DNA from: WRIS01 sp964345475
Lineage (GTDB): Bacteria; Actinomycetota; Coriobacteriia; Coriobacteriales; Eggerthellaceae
Reading direction: 5' to 3'
Assembly (NCBI GenBank): GCA_964345475.1
Contig: CAYFQW010000001.1
Location: forward strand, 124,001-188,000
Length of the DNA: 64,000 nucleotides
The position numbers were made by a program, and so were the translations under genes. This document shows positions 26,871 through 35,257 of this stretch, in pieces. Numbering within the stretch: the first letter of the stretch is position 1; every line of letters begins with the position of its first letter. A model generated the notes under the pieces. The model had not been told where the DNA came from. It searched no databases and worked only from the letters and a program-made list of their open reading frames with translations.

Positions 26871-27842
26871 TTAAATCTCGCTACCGAGATCAAAGAGCTG
26901 AGAAACCGAATCGTTCTTGTATACATTCAAAATTGCGCGGGCAAACAATGGCGCCACGCTTACCACCTTAATTTTTCCTTGTAGGCGCTCTTCGGGAATC
27001 GGAATGGTATTGCAGACAACTACTTCTTCAATAACTGAACTTTCCAAACGCTCATAAGCAGGACCGGAAAAAATGGGATGTGTCGCGCATACGTAGACCT
27101 GATCAGCACCTTCGTGCTTTAAGGTTAAAGCGGCGGCCTGCAAAGTTCCCGCTGTATCTATCATGTCATCATTAATGATACAAATCTTGTCACGGACGTC
27201 ACCGATAAGGGCTGTAATCTCAGCCTCATTATGGTTCGGGCGTCCCTTATGCATGATGACCAAGTCAGCGTTCATCATGTCGGAAAATCTTTTTGCTGCC
27301 TTAGCCCGTCCCACATCGGGGCTGACAATACAAAGGCGGCTTTGGTCAAAGTTCTTTGCTTTGTAATAATCAGCTAAGATGGAAAGAGCAGTTAAATGGT
27401 TGACAGGCGTATCAAAAAAGCCCTGTATCTGTCCTTGATGAAGATCGATGGTGATTGTTCTGTCAATACCTGCCACCGTTAAAAGGTTAGCGACAAGCTT
27501 AGCGGTGATAGGCTCGCGGGCTGCAGCTTTTCGATCTTGGCGAGAATAGCCGTAATGCGTGATAACTGCAGTAATTGTCTGAGCCGAAGCCCGTTTGGCA
27601 GCGTCAGTCATAATAAGCAGTTCCATCAAAGCATCGTTGACACTTTCACCTGCAACAGACTGTATGATGAAAACATCGGCACCTCGAACGCTCTCGTTGT
27701 ACCGTGCGTAGATTTCGCCGTTAGCAAACTGCTTAAGGGTAACATCGCCAAGCTTGACCCCAAGAACATCGGCTATTTCATTCGATAGGCCCGGGTTGAC
27801 GGACCCTGAGACCACCACAAGTTTATTTTCTATATCTGACAT
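26871..27842 (-). CDS. prs: Ribose-phosphate pyrophosphokinase (PRPP synthase)
   Basis: 323 residues from the ATG at 27842, with GAGGGG upstream. Family motifs: FANGEIYARYNESVRGADVFIIQS, YGYSRQDRK, the catalytic flexible loop near KAAAREPITAKL, DLHQGQIQGFF, and the PRPP-binding loop IINDDMIDTAGTL. It makes PRPP for nucleotides, His and Trp. The operon order glmU-prs-pth is the classic one. Confidence 0.97.
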   Translation of the reverse strand: MSDIENKLVVVSGSVNPGLSNEIADVLGVKLGDVTLKQFANGEIYARYNESVRGADVFIIQSVAGESVNDALMELLIMTDAAKRASAQTITAVITHYGYSRQDRKAAAREPITAKLVANLLTVAGIDRTITIDLHQGQIQGFFDTPVNHLTALSILADYYKAKNFDQSRLCIVSPDVGRAKAAKRFSDMMNADLVIMHKGRPNHNEAEITALIGDVRDKICIINDDMIDTAGTLQAAALTLKHEGADQVYVCATHPIFSGPAYERLESSVIEEVVVCNTIPIPEERLQGKIKVVSVAPLFARAILNVYKNDSVSQLFDLGSEI

Positions 27843-27955
27843 ACCGTACACCCCTCGTCGCTGTTTTGTGAATCCCTATTGTATGCCAAAGAAGAGATCT
27901 AAGTAAGCATGGCGAAAACTTATCAAAGTTCTTACACGCATCGCACGATATCCCT

Positions 27956-29338
27956 CTATTGTGACTCTTCCGTCCTTTTCTTTCGGGAAGCCTTCCATCC
28001 TTTGATTTCAATCTGCTTGCTGCGCTCAAGCGCCAGTGCTCCTGCGCTCACATCTTCTGTGATTACTGAGCCGGCACCAATTACTGAATCGTCGCCAAGT
28101 GTAACCGGGGCAACAAGCATGACGTCACTGCCAACGAAAACATTGTGGCCTATATCGGTTTGGGATTTATGCTCTCCGTCGTAGTTGCACGTAATAGTTC
28201 CAGCTCCAATATTGCTATGAGACCCCATAACGGTGTCTCCGATATAGCTCAGGTGAGGGACCTTCGACCCCTCACCTATACATGATTTTTTAATTTCAAC
28301 ATGGGTTCCTACCTTTACCTTGCAGCACAGGTGAGTACCAGGCCGCAGATAGCTTCGCGGGCCACAGTGTACCTCGTCCTCGAGGAGGGCATCAACGGCA
28401 ACCGTCTCATCAACAACGCAGGCTTTTCCAACAACCGTATTAGTCAGGCGAGAATTAGGTCCAATAAGACTTCCTTCCCCCACTTCTGTGTTCCCGTACA
28501 GAAAGGTCATCGGTAGCAGTTCAACGTCGGCATCGATGCTAACATCAGGGCCGATCCAGACCATACCAGGGTCAGTCATGGTCACACCTTCTGCCATAAA
28601 GGCAGTATTGATACGATGTTGTGCAAGCTTTGTTGCCTCGGCAAGCTGCATACGGGAGTTCACGCCGAGACACTCGTCAGGGTGATCGGTTTGCACAGCA
28701 AGCACCTTGCCACCCTCATCTCTGCATATTTCGAGAACATCGGTCAGATAGTATTCTCCTTGAGCGTTGGCGTTCCCTACTTTTTCTAAAGCCTCAAACA
28801 AGCTTTTGGAATCGAAACAGTAGAAGCCCGAGTTGCATTCGCTCACAAGAGCCTGTTCCTCGGTGCAGTCTTTCTGTTCAATGATACGCTCCACCTGCCC
28901 ATTTTCGTCACGGATGATGCGCCCATAGCCGAAGGGATCGTCGAGGGTCATCGTGAGAACAACTGCAGACGCTTGCTCTTTTTCACGCTTGGCAATTAAG
29001 GCTTTGATGGTTTCGGATGTGATAAGCGGGCTGTCTCCGGTAAGGACCAGCATAGAGCCTTCGAAATCCGAGAACATCCCTTCGCAACAAGCTACCGCAT
29101 CAGCCGTACCCACTAAGTTCTTCTGAACAACTACCCTGGTGTCGGATTCAACTAAGGGAACGACGTGTTCTCGTCCGTGTCCTACCACACTAACCACCTG
29201 AGATACACCAGCAAGCTTAGCTGCGTCAATAACCCAGCGAACTAAAGGTTTGCCGAGCATCTCATGGGCAACTTTTGGCTTTTTCGACCTCATTCTGGTT
29301 CCTGCGCCTGCGGCAAGGATTATGGCAGAAACGCTCAT
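27956..29338 (-). CDS. glmU: Bifunctional UDP-GlcNAc pyrophosphorylase / GlcN-1-P acetyltransferase
   Basis: 460 residues from the ATG at 29338, with AAGGAG upstream. The N-terminal uridyltransferase has AIILAAGAGTRMRSKKPKV, GTADAVAC, LTGDSPLI and DPFGYGRIIR. The C-terminal left-handed beta helix shows hexapeptide repeats, the YLRPGTHL and VEIKKSCIGEGSKVPHLSYIGD blocks and NYDGEHKSQTDIG. It makes UDP-GlcNAc for peptidoglycan. It leads the glmU-prs-pth run. Confidence 0.97.
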   Translation of the reverse strand: MSVSAIILAAGAGTRMRSKKPKVAHEMLGKPLVRWVIDAAKLAGVSQVVSVVGHGREHVVPLVESDTRVVVQKNLVGTADAVACCEGMFSDFEGSMLVLTGDSPLITSETIKALIAKREKEQASAVVLTMTLDDPFGYGRIIRDENGQVERIIEQKDCTEEQALVSECNSGFYCFDSKSLFEALEKVGNANAQGEYYLTDVLEICRDEGGKVLAVQTDHPDECLGVNSRMQLAEATKLAQHRINTAFMAEGVTMTDPGMVWIGPDVSIDADVELLPMTFLYGNTEVGEGSLIGPNSRLTNTVVGKACVVDETVAVDALLEDEVHCGPRSYLRPGTHLCCKVKVGTHVEIKKSCIGEGSKVPHLSYIGDTVMGSHSNIGAGTITCNYDGEHKSQTDIGHNVFVGSDVMLVAPVTLGDDSVIGAGSVITEDVSAGALALERSKQIEIKGWKASRKKRTEESQ

Positions 29339-29554
29339 ACTGACTCCTTTTCTCATCTTCTCTTCAGCTCAGGGCAACCTCACTTGACAGGAGAGCATGC
29401 GCCCTGGAACAAAATCTTTCCCTTCCCAAATACACATCTCCCCTTCTAGCTGCTTCATAGCAGAAGGAGAGGCACGAATCAATTGGGGCATCTTCTCTGC
29501 GTCACGGGAAAAGAACCGCCCTAAGTATAGCCTTAGAAGGGGAAAGATACGGCA

Positions 29555-29591
29555 AAGCCTTACGAATTCTAACGAAGGATTCGTAAGGCTT
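29555..29591 (-). terminator. Long inverted repeat downstream of copA
   Basis: A perfect 13-bp stem, AAGCCTTACGAAT with ATTCGTAAGGCTT, and an 11-base loop lie 74-110 bases after the copA stop. Only three T's follow on the minus strand, so termination is plausible but not certain. The 326-bp gap 29339-29664 otherwise holds only the glmU upstream region and no gene. Confidence 0.5.
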
Positions 29592-29664
29592 GCACGAATG
29601 AAACAAATTAACCGTAGTTCACCCTGCGACCGAGAGGCACAAGTTCAGAGTCGTTTGAGGTGAG

Positions 29665-32247
29665 CTAGGCCTTGAAACGCTTGAGCAAAAGCGAGTTGGA
29701 TACAACGGAAACGCTTGAAAGGGCCATTGCCGCACCAGCAATCTCAGGTGCTATTATGCCAAAAGCTGCAAGGGGTATCATGACAAGGTTGTAAATAAGG
29801 GCCCAGAACAGATTTTGCTTTACCTTGCGCATCGTTGCTTTTGAAAGGCGTATAGAGAGTATAAAGTCTGCCAAGCGATTGCGCATAAGTACCACGGACC
29901 CGGCGTCGAGCGCCACATCTGTACCGCTCGCCATAGCTACGCCAACATCAGAAGCTGCAAGAGCTGGAGCATCGTTGATACCGTCACCAACAAATGCGAC
30001 GAGGTTGTCTTCTGCCGGCAAGGAGTCTTTAAGGAGTCGCACGTGCTCAGCTTTTTCCAAGGGTTGTATCTGGGCAACGATATGCTCTTCAGGAAGACCA
30101 ATTTGATCGGCTATTCTCTTGGCATTTTCCAAGGAATCTCCTGTATACATATATGATTCGATGCCGTATTCCTGCTTAAGGGTTTGTAGCGATGACAAAG
30201 CATCTTCCTTCGGCTCATCAGTGAATTCGAAGGAGCCGCGTTCTTTCCCATCGACCTCAACACGCGCTCCAACATATACCTGATGGCCTTCTACCTCACC
30301 CGTAACACCCTTTCCAACAAGTGCCTGGAAATTCTCAACTTCTGGAAGTTTCTCTATTCCCTGCTTGTGGGCGTAATCAACAATAGCCCGCGCTAAAGGA
30401 TGCTCGCTTTTTGTTTCAAGGGCGGCAGCAAGACGAAGCGCCTCAATATCGACATCTGATGATACGACTCTGGGCGTTCCCACCGTCAAGGTACCTGTCT
30501 TGTCAAAAACAACAGATTTGAGCTTACACATGTTCTGTAATATTTCTCCGTCTTTAATAAGGATTCCGAGCTGTGCTCCTTTACCCATGCCAACCATTAA
30601 AGCTGTTGGAGTAGCAAGGCCGAGCGCACAAGGGCAAGCCACGACGATAACAGCAACTGCTGAAAGCAAGGCCTGCTGGAAGCGCTCAACACCCTCAGGG
30701 GCGCTGCCGAATACCATCCACCCAATAAATGTGATGAGGGCAATACCTAAAATAGTGGGAACAAAGATTGATGCGACTTTGTCTGCAAGCTTCTGAACAG
30801 GCGCCTTTGACCCTTGAGCGTCTTCGACCGCCCGCACGATACGCGCAAGCGTTGAATCTTTGCCAACGCGCAAAGCCTTCACCCGAAGCGAGCCTGTAGT
30901 ATTGAGGGTGCCGCCAGTGACCTCATCCCCCTGCACCTTGGCAACAGGCATGGCCTCACCGGTGAGCATACTCTCGTCCACTTCTGAGGCTCCGTCGAGC
31001 ACCACGCCGTCAACCGCAACTTTTTCGCCAGGATACACGAGAACAATATCTCCCTCGAGCACCTGGTTCAAAGGAATCTCTACCTCGTTGCCAGCACGAA
31101 GGACCCTAACTGTATCAGGACTGAGATTCATCAAGCTCTCAATAGCTTGGTTTGTTGCTCCTTTCGCCCGGGTTTCCAGTATTTTACCGAGCAGAACAAA
31201 GGTGATGAGGATTGCAGATGTTTCGAAATAAGGCATGCCTCCGTTGACCGAGGATCTCGAAAACGTAATCCAAACAGAGAATATAAAGGCGATCGTAGTG
31301 CCAAGCGCTACGAGCACATCCATATTTGCTGATTTTCCTTTAAGCGAATAGTAAGAGCCTTTGTAAAAGCGGGCGCCGCAGCCAAACTGCACAGGTATAG
31401 TGAGTATCATGAGAAACACGTTTCCGGCAAACATTTTCTCAGTAAAAGCGGCTTCCTCACCAAAAACAAAAGAGCCTAAAGTATCGGCAAGCCAATGATG
31501 CGCACCAGGGATCATGCTCAGGCAGAGAATAATTATGGCAAGCACCAAAGCAAGAGAGAAGACACGAAGATCATGCTTACGTACCGCGGCTTCTTTTGCC
31601 CGACGCCCCTCATCGATAAGGGGAGCATCATCGGGTATGATTTCGGCAGAAAAGCTCGTATCGTCGAAGACATGAAGAATATCGTTGACGCTTAAGGTAT
31701 CCGCGTAGAATTCAATCATCCCCGTGTTTGTAGCGAGGTTGACAGCAACCTGTTTCACTCCCTCGAGTTCATTGAAACGCTTTTCTATACCAGCCGAACA
31801 GTTTGCGCAATGCATCCCTTCAATAGCTACACGAACGGTAGAGCTTTGACGATGCGAGGAGTCTTCTTTCTTCTGGACGGACGACCCTACTTCCTTTCCC
31901 TGCTCTGGCTTGTCCTTTGTTTCTTGAAACACCCCACAGCATGATTCCTGATTATCCGATCCTTCATCCCCTTGCAGGTGGGCTGTAAACGAGGTGTCAT
32001 CAAGAACATGGAGCAGGTCATCGGGACTTATTTGCCTTGGATCGTACACAATCACTGCAGTTTCACTCGCCAAGTCTACTGAAGCTTGCAAAACAGAATC
32101 TGTTGATTCAAAGCGACCAAGGACATTCGCTACACAATTTCCGCAATGCATGCCCTCGATTGACAGGTGGAGGGTTTCGGCATGTTCAGCTCCTTCGAGG
32201 GAGGCTTCTTCATGCGCTTGATTTGAGCTTGCTTTCTCCTTATTCAC
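29665..32247 (-). CDS. copA: Copper-translocating P-type ATPase with two heavy-metal domains
   Basis: 860 residues. Two N-terminal metal-binding domains have GMHCGNC (Cys35, Cys38) and GMHCANC (Cys146, Cys149), joined by a charged linker containing an extra CC. Eight membrane segments follow, with the CPC ion site (VACPCALG), TGE phosphatase loop (LTGEAMP), DKTGT phosphorylation site, HP motif (SEHPLARA) and GDGINDAPAL. It pumps Cu(I) out of the cytoplasm using ATP. The GTG start has AAAGG upstream and lies 13 bases after the csoR stop, so csoR-copA is one operon under the CsoR operator. Confidence 0.96.
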   Translation of the reverse strand: MNKEKASSNQAHEEASLEGAEHAETLHLSIEGMHCGNCVANVLGRFESTDSVLQASVDLASETAVIVYDPRQISPDDLLHVLDDTSFTAHLQGDEGSDNQESCCGVFQETKDKPEQGKEVGSSVQKKEDSSHRQSSTVRVAIEGMHCANCSAGIEKRFNELEGVKQVAVNLATNTGMIEFYADTLSVNDILHVFDDTSFSAEIIPDDAPLIDEGRRAKEAAVRKHDLRVFSLALVLAIIILCLSMIPGAHHWLADTLGSFVFGEEAAFTEKMFAGNVFLMILTIPVQFGCGARFYKGSYYSLKGKSANMDVLVALGTTIAFIFSVWITFSRSSVNGGMPYFETSAILITFVLLGKILETRAKGATNQAIESLMNLSPDTVRVLRAGNEVEIPLNQVLEGDIVLVYPGEKVAVDGVVLDGASEVDESMLTGEAMPVAKVQGDEVTGGTLNTTGSLRVKALRVGKDSTLARIVRAVEDAQGSKAPVQKLADKVASIFVPTILGIALITFIGWMVFGSAPEGVERFQQALLSAVAVIVVACPCALGLATPTALMVGMGKGAQLGILIKDGEILQNMCKLKSVVFDKTGTLTVGTPRVVSSDVDIEALRLAAALETKSEHPLARAIVDYAHKQGIEKLPEVENFQALVGKGVTGEVEGHQVYVGARVEVDGKERGSFEFTDEPKEDALSSLQTLKQEYGIESYMYTGDSLENAKRIADQIGLPEEHIVAQIQPLEKAEHVRLLKDSLPAEDNLVAFVGDGINDAPALAASDVGVAMASGTDVALDAGSVVLMRNRLADFILSIRLSKATMRKVKQNLFWALIYNLVMIPLAAFGIIAPEIAGAAMALSSVSVVSNSLLLKRFKA

Positions 32248-32260
32248 CAGCTTGCCTTTC

Positions 32261-32596
32261 TTATGAGAACTTTCTAAATAGTTTCATTACCTCATCTATG
32301 ATTTCCGTGTTTCCTGCCTGGACTTGTTCCACAACGCAGGTCTCTAAATGGTTTTGCAAAACAATGCCAGAAAGACTTTTAATAGCACTCTCTACTGCTG
32401 CCAGCTGTATAAGGATATCGCCACAATAACGATTCTCCTCAATCATAGATTTAATGCCCTGCAGTTGTCCACTTGCACGGTTAATTCTTCGTTCGAGATC
32501 TTTTTTTAGCTCATCATCCCGAGGTGTATTCTTCTGGCGACAAGCACACGTTTTCTTTTTGTTTTCCTCACAGCTATGTTCATCTGGCTTGCCCAC
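32261..32596 (-). CDS. csoR: Copper-sensing repressor CsoR
   Basis: 111 residues, all-helical CsoR/RcnR fold. The Cu(I) ligands are present: Cys in ENRYCGD and His plus Cys in NHLETC. The N-terminal tail has extra cysteines (SCEENKKKTCAC), an elaboration outside the conserved core. The start is GTG with AGGAG six bases upstream. CsoR releases DNA when Cu(I) binds, derepressing copA. A near-perfect operator lies in its own promoter. Confidence 0.95.
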   Translation of the reverse strand: MGKPDEHSCEENKKKTCACRQKNTPRDDELKKDLERRINRASGQLQGIKSMIEENRYCGDILIQLAAVESAIKSLSGIVLQNHLETCVVEQVQAGNTEIIDEVMKLFRKFS

Positions 32597-32637
32597 ATGT
32601 TTCTCCTATCTGTCCTTCAGGTGGCTCATAGGAGATT

Positions 32638-32665
32638 ATTATATACCCCCTAGGGGTATATGCAA
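32638..32665 (-). promoter_or_regulatory. csoR-copA promoter with CsoR operator
   Basis: On the minus strand TTGCAT (32665-32660), 16 bases, then TATAAT (32643-32638). The spacer is filled by a palindrome, ATATACCCC-N3-GGGGTATAT (32641-32661), which matches the known CsoR operator style of facing C-tracts and G-tracts between TA-rich ends. Autoregulation of csoR-copA by copper follows. Confidence 0.9.
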
Positions 32666-32712
32666 GATACATATTTCTTTGTGGCACATGACCATTCGAA
32701 CGGGGAAAGACC

Positions 32713-34122
32713 TCATACGGACTTGAGGCTGCCAGCCTTAGCCTCCCGTTTTGCTTGGATCCATAAAAAGATGAAGCCTGTGATACCCGCTGTAGCAGAA
32801 GCAAGCAAGATTGCCAGCTTTGCTGTTGCCGTAACTGCAGGATCTGTGAAAGCGAGGTTGGCGACGAAAATTGCCATCGTAAAGCCAACGCCTCCTAAAA
32901 TTCCTGCCCCCAGCATGTGCAGCCAACTCGTTTTGTTTGGCAAAGAGGCTATCTTGAGCTTAACGGTAATGAAGCTCAAGAGCATAATACCTATCGGCTT
33001 ACCGAGAACAAGCCCGAAAAAGACACCATACAGGGCAGGATCCATCCAAATGTCTCCGAGCCCTCCCCCTACGATGCGAATATTGGCATTCGTGAGGGCA
33101 AACAGGGGCAAGATTAAAAAATTAACCCAAGGAGAAAGCTTGCTTTCCAAACGCGCAGCTGGAGGGCTGGCTTCACGAGACACCTCGCTGATCTCACTGG
33201 TGATGCTCATATAATCGCTTCGCCCCAAGAGGGGGGTGTCAGAAAGAAGGCTTCCTTGGGCTGCCTCCAATTTCGTCCGAGACCAGGGAACAAAACTCTC
33301 AATCTTTATCTGCGATCCCGTAGGGATGGTAAAGGCAAGCAAAACACCGGCTATCGTTGCATGGACCCCTGAGCGGTACACGCAATACCATAAAACTATT
33401 CCGACTAAGATATACGGAACCGGTGAGAATATATGCTTGCGGTTCATGCCTATCAGCACTATCATCACGAGGCCTACTGCCGCCAGCCAGAACAGCTCGA
33501 CGCTCTGCCCGTAAAAAAGAGCAATTATCAAAATGGCTACGATATCGTCTGCAACAGCCAAAGTGGTCAGGAAAACTTTGATGCCGATGGGCACCCTGTC
33601 TCCCAGAAGAGCCATGATGCCGAGGGCAAAAGCAATGTCTGTTGCTGTAGGCACTCCCCAGCCGTGGGAAGTCGCAGGGTTTGATGCATTGAAAAACGTA
33701 TATATTACGATAGGGACTAAGACACCGCCACAAGCTGCAATCATAGGCAATAAAGCTTGCCGGATATTAGTAAGCTCGCCCGCAATCATCTGATGCTTTA
33801 TTTCTAAGCCGATGGTCAAAAAGAAGATGGCCATAAGTATATCGTTTACTATTTCGACGATACTCATGCCCATAGAGATGTTCCCGAGACTGAGCCCAAT
33901 CTCAAAAGAACGAAAAGACTCGAAGCCCTCGTACGCATCGGTATTTGCTATGATAAGTGACACAATTGCTGCGGTAAGCATAAGAGCCGCGGCCTTCGTG
34001 GACGAACTCGTAAAGCTCCTAACTTTTTGACGCGCCCTCTGATATCCTTTGACTTCTTCTATATAAGGTATCGTGAGCCCTTCATTATTTTTCTGTCTCT
34101 CGTCTTGCATATCTTCTTGCAT
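32713..34122 (-). CDS. nhaA: Na+/H+ antiporter NhaA
   Basis: 469 residues from ATG 34122, with GGAAAG upstream. About 12 membrane segments. The ion-site Asp pair is in TTLAVADDIVAI, with GVPTATDIAFALGI and FFLTIGLEIK as further NhaA signatures. It exchanges protons for sodium across the membrane for pH and salt balance. An acidic cytoplasmic loop (about 285-335) is longer than in E. coli NhaA. Downstream it runs tail to head toward the csoR promoter and is probably a single unit. Confidence 0.95.
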   Translation of the reverse strand: MQEDMQDERQKNNEGLTIPYIEEVKGYQRARQKVRSFTSSSTKAAALMLTAAIVSLIIANTDAYEGFESFRSFEIGLSLGNISMGMSIVEIVNDILMAIFFLTIGLEIKHQMIAGELTNIRQALLPMIAACGGVLVPIVIYTFFNASNPATSHGWGVPTATDIAFALGIMALLGDRVPIGIKVFLTTLAVADDIVAILIIALFYGQSVELFWLAAVGLVMIVLIGMNRKHIFSPVPYILVGIVLWYCVYRSGVHATIAGVLLAFTIPTGSQIKIESFVPWSRTKLEAAQGSLLSDTPLLGRSDYMSITSEISEVSREASPPAARLESKLSPWVNFLILPLFALTNANIRIVGGGLGDIWMDPALYGVFFGLVLGKPIGIMLLSFITVKLKIASLPNKTSWLHMLGAGILGGVGFTMAIFVANLAFTDPAVTATAKLAILLASATAGITGFIFLWIQAKREAKAGSLKSV

Positions 34123-34495
34123 ACACACTTTCCTGTTCCCTGAGAATATATTGATCATATTCTAAGGGGGAGGAATCAAAGCAACGAAGCGTTACTTCCC
34201 TATACCCTCTCCACATATCTTTTTTGATGTTACAGCTTGCTACACCATGCAACGCCATAGCTCCATCTCGTGATTATTACGGGCATCGGCTCTCGAAGAA
34301 TTACAGTTCTGCAACTCTCTTCCTCTCTCCCCCTTCCAAAATTCGAAATATGCGTTATCCTTTACTACATCAGCTTAAGGGAAGGATGAGCGTTGTATTT
34401 GCAAAGGTATGAAAACCACCACTCTTTTGCAAGCGTACATGCCATGTAGCCACAAGCTGTTTTTTTATTCCCGATCAGAATACGAGGTGAACGCT
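34123..34495. other. 373-bp divergent intergenic region between nhaA and hpf
   Basis: No gene is convincing here. It must hold the promoters of nhaA (leftward) and hpf (rightward). A frame continuous with hpf runs from 34409 but its first ~29 codons lack a ribosome site and conservation with HPF. No clear hairpin or operator was found. Confidence 0.5.
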
Positions 34496-35089
34496 ATGAG
34501 TATTACCGTCACCGGGCGCAAAATGCCTGTAACAGAGGCATTGCGTCAGTACGCCGAAGAAAAAATTGGGCACACTATGAGGGTTATGGACATCTCACCC
34601 CTCAACGCCGAGGTGGTTTTGTATGTTGAGAGAAACCCTGCTAATCCGCGACCAGCCGTTTGCGAAGTCACTCTTCGCACCAAGGGGCATATTATTCGCG
34701 TTGAAGAGCACGAAGAGGACATGTACGCCGCAATAGATGTAGCCTCTGCAAAGGTCGTTCGCCAACTGCGTAAATACAAAACTAAAGTCATTGATAAAAA
34801 ACTCCGCCCTGCTGTTGGAAAAAAACCTGCAAAAACAGTAGCAGAAGCAGTTGAGCCTGACTTTGATCAGCTTATGGAAGAGCTTAATGGAGACGATTCG
34901 ATACTTCGCATCAAAGAAATTGAGTTTGAGCCTCTTACCGAAGAAGAAGCCCTCATTAACATCGATCTTTTGGGACACGATTTCTTTGCCTATACCGACC
35001 GTGACTCGGGTATGGTCAATGTACTATATCGTCGTGACGATGGTGGGTATGGCCTTTTGAAGCAAACGGAAGCAGTCGTAAGCCAGTAA
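34496..35089 (+). CDS. hpf: Long-form ribosome hibernation promoting factor
   Basis: 197 residues from the ATG at 34496 with GAGGTG upstream. The N-terminal S30AE/YfiA domain starts MSITVTGRKMPVTEALRQYAEEKI. The C-terminal dimerisation domain is KEIEFEPLTEEEALINIDLLGHDFFAYTDRDSGMVNVLYRR. Long HPF joins 70S ribosomes into inactive 100S dimers in stationary phase. A strong terminator follows. Confidence 0.95.
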   Translation: MSITVTGRKMPVTEALRQYAEEKIGHTMRVMDISPLNAEVVLYVERNPANPRPAVCEVTLRTKGHIIRVEEHEEDMYAAIDVASAKVVRQLRKYKTKVIDKKLRPAVGKKPAKTVAEAVEPDFDQLMEELNGDDSILRIKEIEFEPLTEEEALINIDLLGHDFFAYTDRDSGMVNVLYRRDDGGYGLLKQTEAVVSQ

Positions 35090-35125
35090 GACGTACCAGC
35101 AAGAACATCGACTTATAGGACAAAA

Positions 35126-35153
35126 AGAGACCTTCGCAAGAGGGTCTCTTTTT
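35126..35153 (+). terminator. Intrinsic terminator after hpf
   Basis: AGAGACC pairs with GGTCTCT around a 10-base loop, flanked by five A's and five T's, so it may also serve aspS coming from the other strand. Two further stems without T runs lie between it and the aspS stop (35160-35215). Confidence 0.85.
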
Positions 35154-35257
35154 ACTTGAATGGGAATAAGTTTATTCCACAAGATGGGCCGCGGTACTTA
35201 CGCCAGGACCGCGGACAACAACGAAAGCCTTTGTAGGCCCCGCGCATATGTAGGATC

